NCBI GenBank assembly: GCA_029245345.1
Contig: JAQWPM010000015.1
Location: 124,001-188,000, forward strand
From: Longimicrobiales bacterium
GTDB lineage: Bacteria > Gemmatimonadota > Gemmatimonadetes > Longimicrobiales > Gaopeijiaceae
DNA length: 64,000 nucleotides
Direction: 5' to 3'
The position numbers and the translations under genes are program-made. The notes below the pieces were generated by a model that saw nothing but the letters and a program-made list of their open reading frames with translations, did no database searches and was not told where the DNA came from. Shown piece by piece: positions 26,031 to 33,800 of this stretch. The number at the start of each line of letters is the position of its first letter. Positions within the stretch are counted from its first letter, which is position 1.

Positions 26031-26753
26031 ATGCTTCTCTCCGTCACAGCCACCATCGCCTTTACGGCGATCATCCAGTCGATGTTCGGCGTGGGTGTGC
26101 TGTTGTTCGGGACGCCCACCCTGTTGCTTCTCGGATTTGGATTCGCGGATGCCCTGCAGACACTGCTGCCGGTTTCTCTCGCCATCAATCTGCTTCAGAT
26201 CGCTTCCGAACCGGACAAGGTGGACCGGGACGTCCTGCGGAGCCTGGCCATCTACTCGCTGCCGGCGATCGCGGTGACCCTTTGGCTGACCCTGAGAATT
26301 TCTCTGCCCATCGACCCCGTGGTAGGGGTCGTGATCGTCTTTATCGCGTCGGGCGAGGTCTGGTCGTTGTCGGAGAGGTTGATGAAGGCTGCAACACGAC
26401 GGCGTAGCGCGTTCATGGTTGTCATGGGGCTGGTCCACGGACTGACCAACCTCGGCGGCTCGCTTCTCACTGCTTTCGTGTATGGAGCTGGGCACGAAAA
26501 AGAAGAGAGTCGACCCACCATCGCCGCAGGCTATGCCATTTTTGCAGTTGTCCAGCTGGCCACGCTGATTGCGTCCGGGGCCAGTCAACGCCTCGTCTCA
26601 CTCGAGACCGCGGGAAACATTGCGGTTGGCGTAACCGTGTTTGGCGTCGTCGAGCACTTCTTCTACCGAAAGACCACAGCGACAGTGTACCGCCGGATGC
26701 TTTCGCTCCTGCTCCTAGCGACCGGCGTGATGATCCTGGCCAGGTCCGTCTAG
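26031..26753 (+). CDS. TauE/SafE-family membrane permease
   Basis: The protein has 240 residues from ATG 26031 (an ATG at 25977 adds 18 polar residues and is less likely). It has about seven or eight hydrophobic segments and the start TIAFTAIIQSMFGVGVLLFGTPTLLLLG, typical of the TauE/SafE fold; GLVHGLTNLGGSLLTAF opens the second repeat. The family exports or imports small anions such as sulfite, sulfoacetate or other organosulfur compounds. It is the only plus-strand gene between 4498 and the window end and is next to sulfate-activation genes. Its TAG stop shares a CTAG with the stop of the convergent pyruvate kinase. The substrate is unknown. Confidence 0.85.
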   Translation: MLLSVTATIAFTAIIQSMFGVGVLLFGTPTLLLLGFGFADALQTLLPVSLAINLLQIASEPDKVDRDVLRSLAIYSLPAIAVTLWLTLRISLPIDPVVGVVIVFIASGEVWSLSERLMKAATRRRSAFMVVMGLVHGLTNLGGSLLTAFVYGAGHEKEESRPTIAAGYAIFAVVQLATLIASGASQRLVSLETAGNIAVGVTVFGVVEHFFYRKTTATVYRRMLSLLLLATGVMILARSV

Positions 26754-28195
26754 GAGTCTTGGCGTGGCGGCCAGCCCAGCGCCTGAGCGAGGTCGTCAAC
26801 GTGATGCGTCTCGATCATGTTCATCCTGCTTCCTGAGTTCGGATACGCCAGGGCCGTTACCAGGATGACGTCGTCCCCATCAATCCGACCCGTATCCCAG
26901 AGGTGCTTCAGGCAGCCGGTGATGTGGGATGTGGACGTCCGATCGAAGGGAAGGTCCACATACACGCCTTCCGTCCCGAAATAGAGGTTGAAGCTCCGGG
27001 CTGCTGCCGCCACGTTCGTCACCGCGATGATCGGCTGCACCGGGCGGGACGAGGCAACCATCCGGGCTGCAAAACCGTACATCGTCACAGCGATGATTTT
27101 CGTGATCGGCAGATTTCTGCAGGTCAGCGCAATCGCATCGGTCAGCGCCAACTCGGGGATCTCCTCGGAGACGGGTCGAAGCATGGGCATAGTGGGCCGC
27201 TGGCGGCGTTCGTAGCCAAGAGCCACGTCGGAGATCCGGCGCATTATTGAGACGGCTTCGATGGGATAGTCTCCCACCGCGGTCTCCCCGGACAGCATTG
27301 TCGCGGCACAGCCATCAAGTACCGCGTTGGTGATGTCGCTGACTTCCGCCTTGGTCGGGAGGGGGCTCTCGATCATGGAATGGAGCATCTCGGTCGCCAC
27401 GATCACCGGTTTACCCTGACGGGTGCAGGACGAGATGATCTCCTTCTGGTTGACCGCGGTCGATTCAATCGACGTCTCGACCGACAGATCGCCCCGATCG
27501 ATCATGATGGCATCCGCTGAGGAAATCACCTCGGCGGCGTGGTCCAGCCCACCCTGATTCTCGATCTTGGCCACGATTCTTGGGAAGTCCCCCGTCCTCA
27601 GCTCCCTGATCGCATCGATGTGGGCACTGGACTCCACAAAGCTGAGACCGACGTAGTCAACACCGGTCTCATGGGCCAGCGCCATCATCACCCGGTCGCG
27701 ATCGGTAACTATGGACTGCTGCAGCTTCACGTGGGGTACGTTGATGCCCTTGGCGCTACGGAGCCGTCCAGAGGTCTGCGCCTCGCAGACGATATCCTGC
27801 CCGTTGATCTCAATCACGACGAACGAGAGCGTGCCGTCATCCGCAAAGATCCGATCCCCGGGGCTGAGATCCTCATGCAGGGTCATGCTGTTGACTGGAA
27901 CTCGGCCGAGGCCGTCCGCGGCCTGGTCCGTCGTCAGCGTCAGTCGCTCGCCGACCGAGAACGCCGGCTCGTGCTTCAGGCGCCCCGTCCGAATCTTCCG
28001 CCCGGGAACGTCCAGCAGGATCGGGACGTCCGGCAGCGTATGGCGAATCAATGCAACGGCACTTCTGTGCCAGTCTTCGTCCGCGTGGGAGCCGTTAAGC
28101 CGGGCCACGCTCATGCCTGCCTCGCGGAGCGCTAGGAGCCCCTCTTCAGAACAGGTTTTCGGTCCAATCGTGCAGACGATGCGTGTGCTGCTCAT
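26750..28195 (-). CDS. Pyruvate kinase homologue with altered active-site loops
   Basis: The protein has 481 residues, normal for pyruvate kinase. Core features are present: STRIVCTIGP, ARLNGSH (32-37), catalytic Lys210 and metal ligand Glu212 in AKIEN, Asp236 in RGDL, and VSDITNAVLDG followed by MLSGETAVG. Departures from the norm: the usual DTKGPEIRTG loop reads DVPGRKIRTG (62-71), putting Lys67 where K+-dependent enzymes have Glu117 (rabbit numbering); and the ARGDLG loop reads DRGDLS (233-238). A Lys at that site is linked to K+-independent enzymes. The ATG overlaps the stop of ATP sulfurylase, so it is co-translated with sulfate activation genes. It may act on PEP or on a related phospho-acid. 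Confidence 0.9.
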   Translation of the reverse strand: MSSTRIVCTIGPKTCSEEGLLALREAGMSVARLNGSHADEDWHRSAVALIRHTLPDVPILLDVPGRKIRTGRLKHEPAFSVGERLTLTTDQAADGLGRVPVNSMTLHEDLSPGDRIFADDGTLSFVVIEINGQDIVCEAQTSGRLRSAKGINVPHVKLQQSIVTDRDRVMMALAHETGVDYVGLSFVESSAHIDAIRELRTGDFPRIVAKIENQGGLDHAAEVISSADAIMIDRGDLSVETSIESTAVNQKEIISSCTRQGKPVIVATEMLHSMIESPLPTKAEVSDITNAVLDGCAATMLSGETAVGDYPIEAVSIMRRISDVALGYERRQRPTMPMLRPVSEEIPELALTDAIALTCRNLPITKIIAVTMYGFAARMVASSRPVQPIIAVTNVAAAARSFNLYFGTEGVYVDLPFDRTSTSHITGCLKHLWDTGRIDGDDVILVTALAYPNSGSRMNMIETHHVDDLAQALGWPPRQDS

Positions 28196-29268
28196 TCGCT
28201 TTCACCAATAAACATGTCCAGGCCCTTCACAGCGTCGAACACTTCGGGGCGCATGATCCAGGACGGGGGCGTTTCTGCGCGAGTCAGGTAGCCGCGGACG
28301 TCGGTGCCGCTGATCTGCTCCACGAATTCAGGTGCTTCGATCAGGTGCCGACACGTCCATTCGCTGACGATCCCCTGGCACTTCTTGCAATGGAAAGGGC
28401 CGTTCAACGGCATGATCCGAATTCCGAGTTCCTCCGCATGCTTCATTACCAGCTCCTGAGCCTCGTACTTTCCGTAGAAGCCTCCGACCCCGGCGTGGTC
28501 TCTTCCAACAATGAAGTGCGTGCAACCGTAGTTCCGCCGAATCAGGGCGTGAAAGACGGCCTCTCTCGGACCGGCATACCGCATGGCGGTCGTAAGGACG
28601 CCGAGCTCGACTCTTTCCTGGGGGTAGAACTGATCAACCATGACCCTGTACCCAGCCAGAATAGCCTCCCGGGTGTAGTCGCCGGCCTTCTTTCGGCCAA
28701 CCAGCGGCTGAATGAACAGCCCATCCACGTGCTCCAGGGCAACCCGCTGCAGTTGCTCGTGAGCCCGGTGCGGCACGTTCCTGGTCTGAAAACCGACTAC
28801 CGTCTCCCAGCCTTTTTCACGGAAGCGGGCTCGCGTCTGCACAGGGGGAAGGCTTGCTGAGAATGCTCGTTCCTCCCCGGGCCGCGATAGTCGGACGTTC
28901 CCGCCAAGTAACCAGTCGCCACCGTCAAACAGAAACCGAACACCGGGATGAGCTATGTCAGACGTCCCAAAAACACTCTCCGCGACCGACCTCTTGTCTG
29001 CAGAGTAGGGAGTGCCTGGTTCGAGCCAACCCATGAGCTGGTCTTCGAACCAAAGCTCGACTTCAGCATGATCCGCCGCTGAGTGAGCGACATCCTTGTC
29101 CAGATCCAGCACAACCGGGAGGGGGAAAAGGGCGCCGGACTCCAAACGCATCTCTTTCACGACCCGGTTGAAGTCCGCCTCGTGCATGAAGCCAGTGAGC
29201 GGGGCGAAGGCGCCCCCGGCGAGCTGGCCCAATTCAAGAAACTGGTCTACCGAAAGTTCAATCTTCAT
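28192..29268 (-). CDS. sat: ATP sulfurylase (monomeric-type sulfate adenylyltransferase)
   Basis: The protein has 358 residues, matching bacterial/archaeal Sat and unrelated to CysD/CysN. The nucleotide-binding motifs GFQTRNVPHRAHE and GRDHAGVG are present, along with the zinc-binding-like cysteines FHCKKCQGIVSEWTC. It makes APS from ATP and sulfate without GTP. It lies between the CysC-like kinase (two bases between stop and ATG) and pyruvate kinase (ATGA overlap). It is the second APS-forming system in the window. In a polysaccharide operon without reductase genes its likely purpose is PAPS for glycan sulfation. Confidence 0.95.
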   Translation of the reverse strand: MKIELSVDQFLELGQLAGGAFAPLTGFMHEADFNRVVKEMRLESGALFPLPVVLDLDKDVAHSAADHAEVELWFEDQLMGWLEPGTPYSADKRSVAESVFGTSDIAHPGVRFLFDGGDWLLGGNVRLSRPGEERAFSASLPPVQTRARFREKGWETVVGFQTRNVPHRAHEQLQRVALEHVDGLFIQPLVGRKKAGDYTREAILAGYRVMVDQFYPQERVELGVLTTAMRYAGPREAVFHALIRRNYGCTHFIVGRDHAGVGGFYGKYEAQELVMKHAEELGIRIMPLNGPFHCKKCQGIVSEWTCRHLIEAPEFVEQISGTDVRGYLTRAETPPSWIMRPEVFDAVKGLDMFIGESE

Positions 29269-29269
29269 G

Positions 29270-29875
29270 TCAATCGAGAGAGAGCCGTGTAAGGACCCGG
29301 CTCAATCTCGGAATCCGCCGAGCAATTGAGATCGCATGCTCGCGCGGGGTGGCCGGACGGGAAGCGTCAATCACCAGATCAGGCTGCTTCGGGGCGTTCC
29401 AGGGAACGTCAATCCCCACTACATCAGGCATCTGCCCCGCGTCGGCCTTTCGGTATAGCCCTTTGGGGTCACGTGAGCGCACCAAATCGAAGGATGCCTC
29501 AAGGTAGACCTCGAAGTAGCCGGGCAGATGTTCCCGATTCCAACTCAGCAGATCATCGGATGCATACAGGGCCGCAACGAGTACCAGCTTCCCTTGCTCC
29601 GCTAGAACTCGACTGAGACGCTGAACCCGGCCGATCTGAATCTCCCGATCAGCCGCTTTGTAACCCAGGTCCGCTCCGAACACTTCACGAACCACGTCGC
29701 CGTCTATCCGGACGAGTTCCGGAACCTGATCCCCGACTAGATTCGCGAGGGCATCACAAACAGTCGTCTTTCCGGCTCCCGAAATACCCGTAACCCAGAC
29801 CACGGCGCCGCCGGAACCCCACCCTGAAGCGCCGGAGATCTCTGCTGTCTGGAGATCCTCCGTCGTACGACTCAT
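29270..29875 (-). CDS. Adenylylsulfate kinase-like protein (divergent CysC)
   Basis: The protein has 201 residues. P-loop GISGAGKTT lies at 30-38 and RIDGDVVREVFG follows, as in CysC. DPKGLYRKA and GIDVPWNAPKQPDLVID match the family's C-terminal part. Where canonical APS kinases, including the CysNC copy here, have a VSPFxxDRE motif, this one has ALYASDDLLSWNRE. The substrate could therefore be APS or a different sugar- or nucleotide-like alcohol. Coupling to sat (two-base gap) favours APS. Its own ATG overlaps the stop of the upstream methyltransferase. The P-loop is intact, so ATP-dependent phosphorylation is expected. Confidence 0.85.
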   Translation of the reverse strand: MSRTTEDLQTAEISGASGWGSGGAVVWVTGISGAGKTTVCDALANLVGDQVPELVRIDGDVVREVFGADLGYKAADREIQIGRVQRLSRVLAEQGKLVLVAALYASDDLLSWNREHLPGYFEVYLEASFDLVRSRDPKGLYRKADAGQMPDVVGIDVPWNAPKQPDLVIDASRPATPREHAISIARRIPRLSRVLTRLSLD

Positions 29876-30699
29876 TCCGGCTTGTTACGGGGGTTCGAGA
29901 GCACCATCACCATCTGCCAAGACTGCCAGCGGATCCCGGGGATGCTTAGGACGACCCGATCACAAGCATCGAGGAAGGAAAGGAGCGGGTTAAACAGGAT
30001 GGTCCGGCGGAAAGGAACCGCAAGCAGGCCAAGGAGGTGGAAGTGATGGATCTCCACCTTCTCGAAGTACTTCTTGGCGATCCCGACCGATGACCGCCCA
30101 AGGATGTGCGGGACCTCCCACGGGGTCCGCAGTTTCGGCGTGAGTCTCCTGTATAGATGGATCACAGGATTGTGACGCACCGCCTCCTGACAGATCGCGC
30201 TCCCGCCGGGCTTCAGGACCCGTGCCATCTCGCTGAAAGCTGCATCGAGATCGAGGTGATGAAGTGAGCCGTACTCGGTCAGGACATCGAAGCTGGAGTC
30301 GTCAAAGCCGGTCTCTTCCGCGTCCGCAACCTGATGCTTGACCCGGTCCGCGACCCCTTCCCGCTCGGCAAGCCCTGCAGAGTTCTCAACCGAGACGGGG
30401 GAGATGTCGATGCCGATCACCTCCTGCGCTCCCAGCTGGGCCAGCTTGACCCCATCCTCTCCGTTGCCACAGCAGTAGTCCAGGACGCGGACGCCTTTCA
30501 CATTTGCCGCCCACCACCGCTCCACGAAGTCACGGCTTGACTTCTCAACCGCGTAATACTTCATGTTCACCCAAAGCGGGTTGTCCCGGATGGTGTCTTC
30601 CAGCTCCGGAGACCAGCGTGTTTCCGCGACATATTCGTCTTCGCTGATCTGACGAAGGTTGTCGTGGAACTCTCGTTCCTGCTGCTTGCGATCGATCAC
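29872..30699 (-). CDS. Class I SAM-dependent methyltransferase
   Basis: The protein has 275 residues from GTG 30699, with AAGG nine bases upstream. The SAM-binding motif is VLDYCCGNGEDG, followed by EVIGIDISPVSVE; FDVLTEYGSLHHL and ARVLKPGGSAICQE complete the Methyltransf_11 pattern. The hydrophobic C-terminal third (LLGLLAVPFRRTILFNPLLSFLD) may touch the membrane, fitting a lipid-linked saccharide substrate. It lies between a GT4 gene (22-base gap) and the CysC-like kinase (ATGA overlap). Product and position of methylation are unknown. Confidence 0.87.
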   Translation of the reverse strand: MIDRKQQEREFHDNLRQISEDEYVAETRWSPELEDTIRDNPLWVNMKYYAVEKSSRDFVERWWAANVKGVRVLDYCCGNGEDGVKLAQLGAQEVIGIDISPVSVENSAGLAEREGVADRVKHQVADAEETGFDDSSFDVLTEYGSLHHLDLDAAFSEMARVLKPGGSAICQEAVRHNPVIHLYRRLTPKLRTPWEVPHILGRSSVGIAKKYFEKVEIHHFHLLGLLAVPFRRTILFNPLLSFLDACDRVVLSIPGIRWQSWQMVMVLSNPRNKPE

Positions 30700-30721
30700 T
30701 TCAATGCACCTTGTATGGGTC

Positions 30722-31897
30722 TCAACGACTCTGAGTCGTCAGGAGTAGTAGTTCGCTGATGACTTTTCGAGCGAATAGACGGTCGTCGAAGACTTCGTGG
30801 ATTCTTTGCCGCGCGGCGCGTCCCATCCGATCCCGAAGTTCGGGGTCGTTCCTGAGTCGCTGGACCAGCTCGGCGAGATGGCCTGAATCCCGAGGCGTAA
30901 CAAGATAGCCACTGACGCCGTCTTCAACAGGCCCCCTACAGTCCGGCGTGTCAGCAGCGATCACGGGTTTGGCCATCGCCATCGGTTCCAGCAGCGCCCG
31001 GGGATAGCCCCCCTCTTTGTAGTAGGAAGGAAGTGCCGCGACGTCGCTCGCCGCGTACACGTCCCGAACATCTTTCCGGAATCCGATCCAATCGACCCCG
31101 TAGTCCTGCTCGATCCGATCCATGAATTCCGCTGGAATGGCATTCGGGGTGCCCTCTTCAGGGGGTCCAACCAGAACGAAGCGCACTGCCGGATCGGCAG
31201 CCCTAACCGCCCGGCACGCCTCCGCGAACTCGCGGATCCCCTTGGCCCATACCATCCGCGCAACCATGACCACCACGAAGTCGTCCGGAGCCAGTCCCAG
31301 TTCCGCCCGCACCTCGTTCACCCTTCCAGCCGGAACGGCCTCCTGCGTAAAGACCTCGACATTGACACCATTCCGGGTCATAAAGGTCTTGGAAAACGGA
31401 GCCAGGCCCGCCTCGACGAAGTGCGCACGGTCCCCGTCATTGGTCAGCCAGACCTTGTCCGAGGCATTGGCTGAGGCACGGTACAACGTCTCAAGCACCG
31501 TTCGCACCGCTCCTCCCCCTCCGGTTCCACCCGAGAAGACCCGCCCGAGTCCCCGAATGGCCATGATCACAGCCGGAACCCCAGCGAACCTGGCAATGAA
31601 GGGCACGTAGGAGTTCGGCTTGGTTCCGAAAGAGACCACAGCGTCGAACGGCTCTTGGCGAAAGAGGCGGTACATGCGCCAAGCGTATCGCAGATCGCCG
31701 ACAGGATCGGCGTACCGATCGACGTCCATCTCGAAGTGTCGCGTCCCGAGAGCCCGAATCTCCTCTGCGTAGATGTCAGAGGTGCTGATTGTGACGATCT
31801 CAATGTCGCTCCCCTGTTCCGCCGCCAGATGCCGCACGAAAGGCGTGCAGAAATTGACTGTGGACAAGCCGTCCTGAGTGACCATTGCAATCTTCAT
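30722..31897 (-). CDS. GT4-family glycosyltransferase
   Basis: The protein has 391 residues of GT-B layout. The N-terminal domain starts KIAMVTQDGLSTVNFCTPF and contains VVSFGTKPNSYVPFIARFAG, typical of the WbpX/PimB-like group that handles undecaprenyl-linked acceptors. The C-terminal donor domain has VARMVWAKGIREFAEA and the E-x7-E-like SYYKEGGYPRALLEPMAMAKPVIAAD. It adds one sugar during repeat-unit assembly at the cytoplasmic membrane face. The ATG overlaps the stop of another GT4 gene, so the two probably act in sequence. The donor is unknown. Confidence 0.9.
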   Translation of the reverse strand: MKIAMVTQDGLSTVNFCTPFVRHLAAEQGSDIEIVTISTSDIYAEEIRALGTRHFEMDVDRYADPVGDLRYAWRMYRLFRQEPFDAVVSFGTKPNSYVPFIARFAGVPAVIMAIRGLGRVFSGGTGGGGAVRTVLETLYRASANASDKVWLTNDGDRAHFVEAGLAPFSKTFMTRNGVNVEVFTQEAVPAGRVNEVRAELGLAPDDFVVVMVARMVWAKGIREFAEACRAVRAADPAVRFVLVGPPEEGTPNAIPAEFMDRIEQDYGVDWIGFRKDVRDVYAASDVAALPSYYKEGGYPRALLEPMAMAKPVIAADTPDCRGPVEDGVSGYLVTPRDSGHLAELVQRLRNDPELRDRMGRAARQRIHEVFDDRLFARKVISELLLLTTQSR

Positions 31898-33075
31898 CGC
31901 GCATTCCCCGAAGTTCTTTGCCAGATCTCGGTCAGTTCATCCATCTTGTCGCCTACTAAGTAGTTTCCGTGGACTCGGGTCCGACCCGCGGCCCCCATGC
32001 GCTCGCGAAGGCTGGGGTCCGACAAGAGCGCCACCATCCGGTCGGCAATCGCGTCCACGTCACCGACCTCGACCAGAAATCCGGTCTCTCCCTCAATAAC
32101 CGAGCTGCGAAGTCCGCCGACCTTGCTGGCAACCACAGGAAGACACATCGCCATCGCCTCGAGGACCGCACGCCCAAAGCCTTCCGCCAGAGTTGGGTGC
32201 ACCAAGATGTCCATAGATCGTAGCAGCTGAAGAACATCCCGCCGCCACCCGGGGAAATGCACTCGATCCGACACGCCGAGTTCCTCAGCCCTTTGCTTCA
32301 GCTGATCGGGGTAGTCACGATAGGCGTCAATCATGGGATCACCGATCAAGACCAACTGCGCCTCTGGAAAGCGAGGCGCGATCTTCCCAAAGGCTTCCAA
32401 CAAGAAATGGACGCCCTTCGCAGGAAAAACCTGTCCCACGTACGCGATCTTTTCGCCACGAACGCCAAGGTCATCAATGTCAGAAGCGTGCTCGGCAGCC
32501 ATCAGTACGTCGGGATCCAGTCCCGGCGGCAGGATGTCAATCCGGTCCGACAGCATACGAATCAACATCGGATAGCGATCGTCCCGGTTCTGTTCGGAAA
32601 AGAAGGTGATCCGGGTTGCCATGGGGAGAGCGACGTGGTCGATCACTGGGTTGTCGAGCTCGCCCTTGATGTACAGATGCATGGGCACGCCGGCGAGGCG
32701 GGCCCCGAGTCCAACTGTCACAGCCGTCCGAACGCTGTTGGCATAGACCACGTCGACCGCATTGTCCTTTAGATATCGTCGGATCTGGAAGTTGTACGCA
32801 ATCAACTCCCGTACCGTGCGCAACCGTCCCACTACGCCGCCGCGTAGGGCAGCCCCTCCATACTGATTCACCCGATCCGGAGGCGGGAATTCGACGGTTT
32901 CCACTTCGTACTCTTTCGCCAGATCCAGGAAACCCCCGTCGAACGGAACCATCAACGTGAACCGCACGGCCTCACGGGAGACATGCTTGAGCATGAACGT
33001 GAGAGTCTGCAGGTTGCCGCTGACCTGCCCCCAAGGATAGGGCTCGTAGATCAGCACATGGAGCGGTGCGGCCAT
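31894..33075 (-). CDS. GT4-family glycosyltransferase
   Basis: The protein has 393 residues from ATG 33075, which overlaps the stop of the methyltransferase gene (TGATG); the frame stays open to 33285 but that part is methyltransferase sequence read in another frame. The acceptor domain begins HVLIYEPYPWGQVSGNLQTL. The donor domain carries AYVGQVFPAKGVHFLLEAF and HPTLAEGFGRAVLEAMAMCLPVVAS with the family Glu pair. It is likely to use a nucleotide sugar to extend the lipid-linked oligosaccharide. Its stop overlaps the next GT4 start. Confidence 0.9.
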   Translation of the reverse strand: MAAPLHVLIYEPYPWGQVSGNLQTLTFMLKHVSREAVRFTLMVPFDGGFLDLAKEYEVETVEFPPPDRVNQYGGAALRGGVVGRLRTVRELIAYNFQIRRYLKDNAVDVVYANSVRTAVTVGLGARLAGVPMHLYIKGELDNPVIDHVALPMATRITFFSEQNRDDRYPMLIRMLSDRIDILPPGLDPDVLMAAEHASDIDDLGVRGEKIAYVGQVFPAKGVHFLLEAFGKIAPRFPEAQLVLIGDPMIDAYRDYPDQLKQRAEELGVSDRVHFPGWRRDVLQLLRSMDILVHPTLAEGFGRAVLEAMAMCLPVVASKVGGLRSSVIEGETGFLVEVGDVDAIADRMVALLSDPSLRERMGAAGRTRVHGNYLVGDKMDELTEIWQRTSGNAR

Positions 33076-33800
33076 CAGTCCCTGCTGCCCCGCGAGTCCC
33101 CCGCTGAGGCAAGCAGCACAATTTTCTCTGCCGATAGCACGGGCATCACTGATTTGACACCCAGAATCTCGAAGCCGGCATCTTCGAACATGTCGCGAAT
33201 CGTGCCCCAGGCCTCGGGTCCGGGAGCGAACGCATGGCCGGGCTTCAAGAGTCGGACGATTCGGCGCTTCAGGCGCTGGCCCCAACCATCGACGCTTACC
33301 GAAACAACAACGAATTCAGTCGAAATACGGCCAATCTCCTTCATGACCTGCGTCTTCAGGTCGGCCGGGATCCGGTGGAGGAAGCCCAGGACGACGGCAG
33401 CCTCAAAGGCCCCAGAGGAAAAAGGCGTCCGGGTAATGTCCATCTGCACCATTCCGCGAAGGGCGTCACCATATCGGTGGGCACCAACCTCCATCATTTC
33501 TGCGGAGATATCTCCAGCGATGACCGGATACCCACGCTCGCGAAAAATCCGAGCTGCGACGCCCGTCCCACAGGGCAGGTCAATAACCAGAGGCTTCCGA
33601 TCGCCTACCCGGCCTTTGATAAATGATGCCACCAGGCCGATCTCTCGCCACATGGTGAAGCGGGCCCATGAGAGACTGCCGAGCAACTGACGATCGTAGG
33701 CTTCCGCACGCTGACGGTTACGGTAAGCCTCACGCGTTTCGGTCCGGTACTGATCCGACGGAGGGGACGAGCTATGTGACAAGGATTCTCTCGCGGTCAC
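33075..33800 (-). CDS. Class I SAM-dependent methyltransferase
   Basis: The protein has 241 residues from GTG 33800, overlapping the upstream kinase stop (GTGA). Motif I is VIDLPCGTGVAARIF, with VIAGDISAEMMEVG and AFEAAVVLGFLHRI as later motifs. The C-terminal region (GQRLKRRIVRLLKPGHAFAPG) is basic. It is a small enzyme of the Methyltransf_11/25 type, probably acting on a sugar or on a phosphate of the glycan. It sits directly after a sugar-kinase-like gene; a kinase plus methyltransferase pair recalls non-reducing-end caps of O-antigens such as methyl phosphate, but that reading is only suggestive. Confidence 0.85.
   Translation of the reverse strand: MTARESLSHSSSPPSDQYRTETREAYRNRQRAEAYDRQLLGSLSWARFTMWREIGLVASFIKGRVGDRKPLVIDLPCGTGVAARIFRERGYPVIAGDISAEMMEVGAHRYGDALRGMVQMDITRTPFSSGAFEAAVVLGFLHRIPADLKTQVMKEIGRISTEFVVVSVSVDGWGQRLKRRIVRLLKPGHAFAPGPEAWGTIRDMFEDAGFEILGVKSVMPVLSAEKIVLLASAGDSRGSRD

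Noticed and set aside
25703-26407. A 234-codon plus-strand open frame across the asnB/permease gap
   Set aside because: The product is Arg/Pro/Gly rich without any family motif, and its second half lies over the TauE/SafE gene in another frame, which has clear membrane-protein character.
29270-33800. Campylobacter-type O-methyl phosphoramidate pathway (CysC-like plus methyltransferases)
   Set aside because: The other required enzymes (glutamine kinase, phosphoglutamine cytidylyltransferase, gamma-glutamyl-CDP-amidate hydrolase) are not present in the window.
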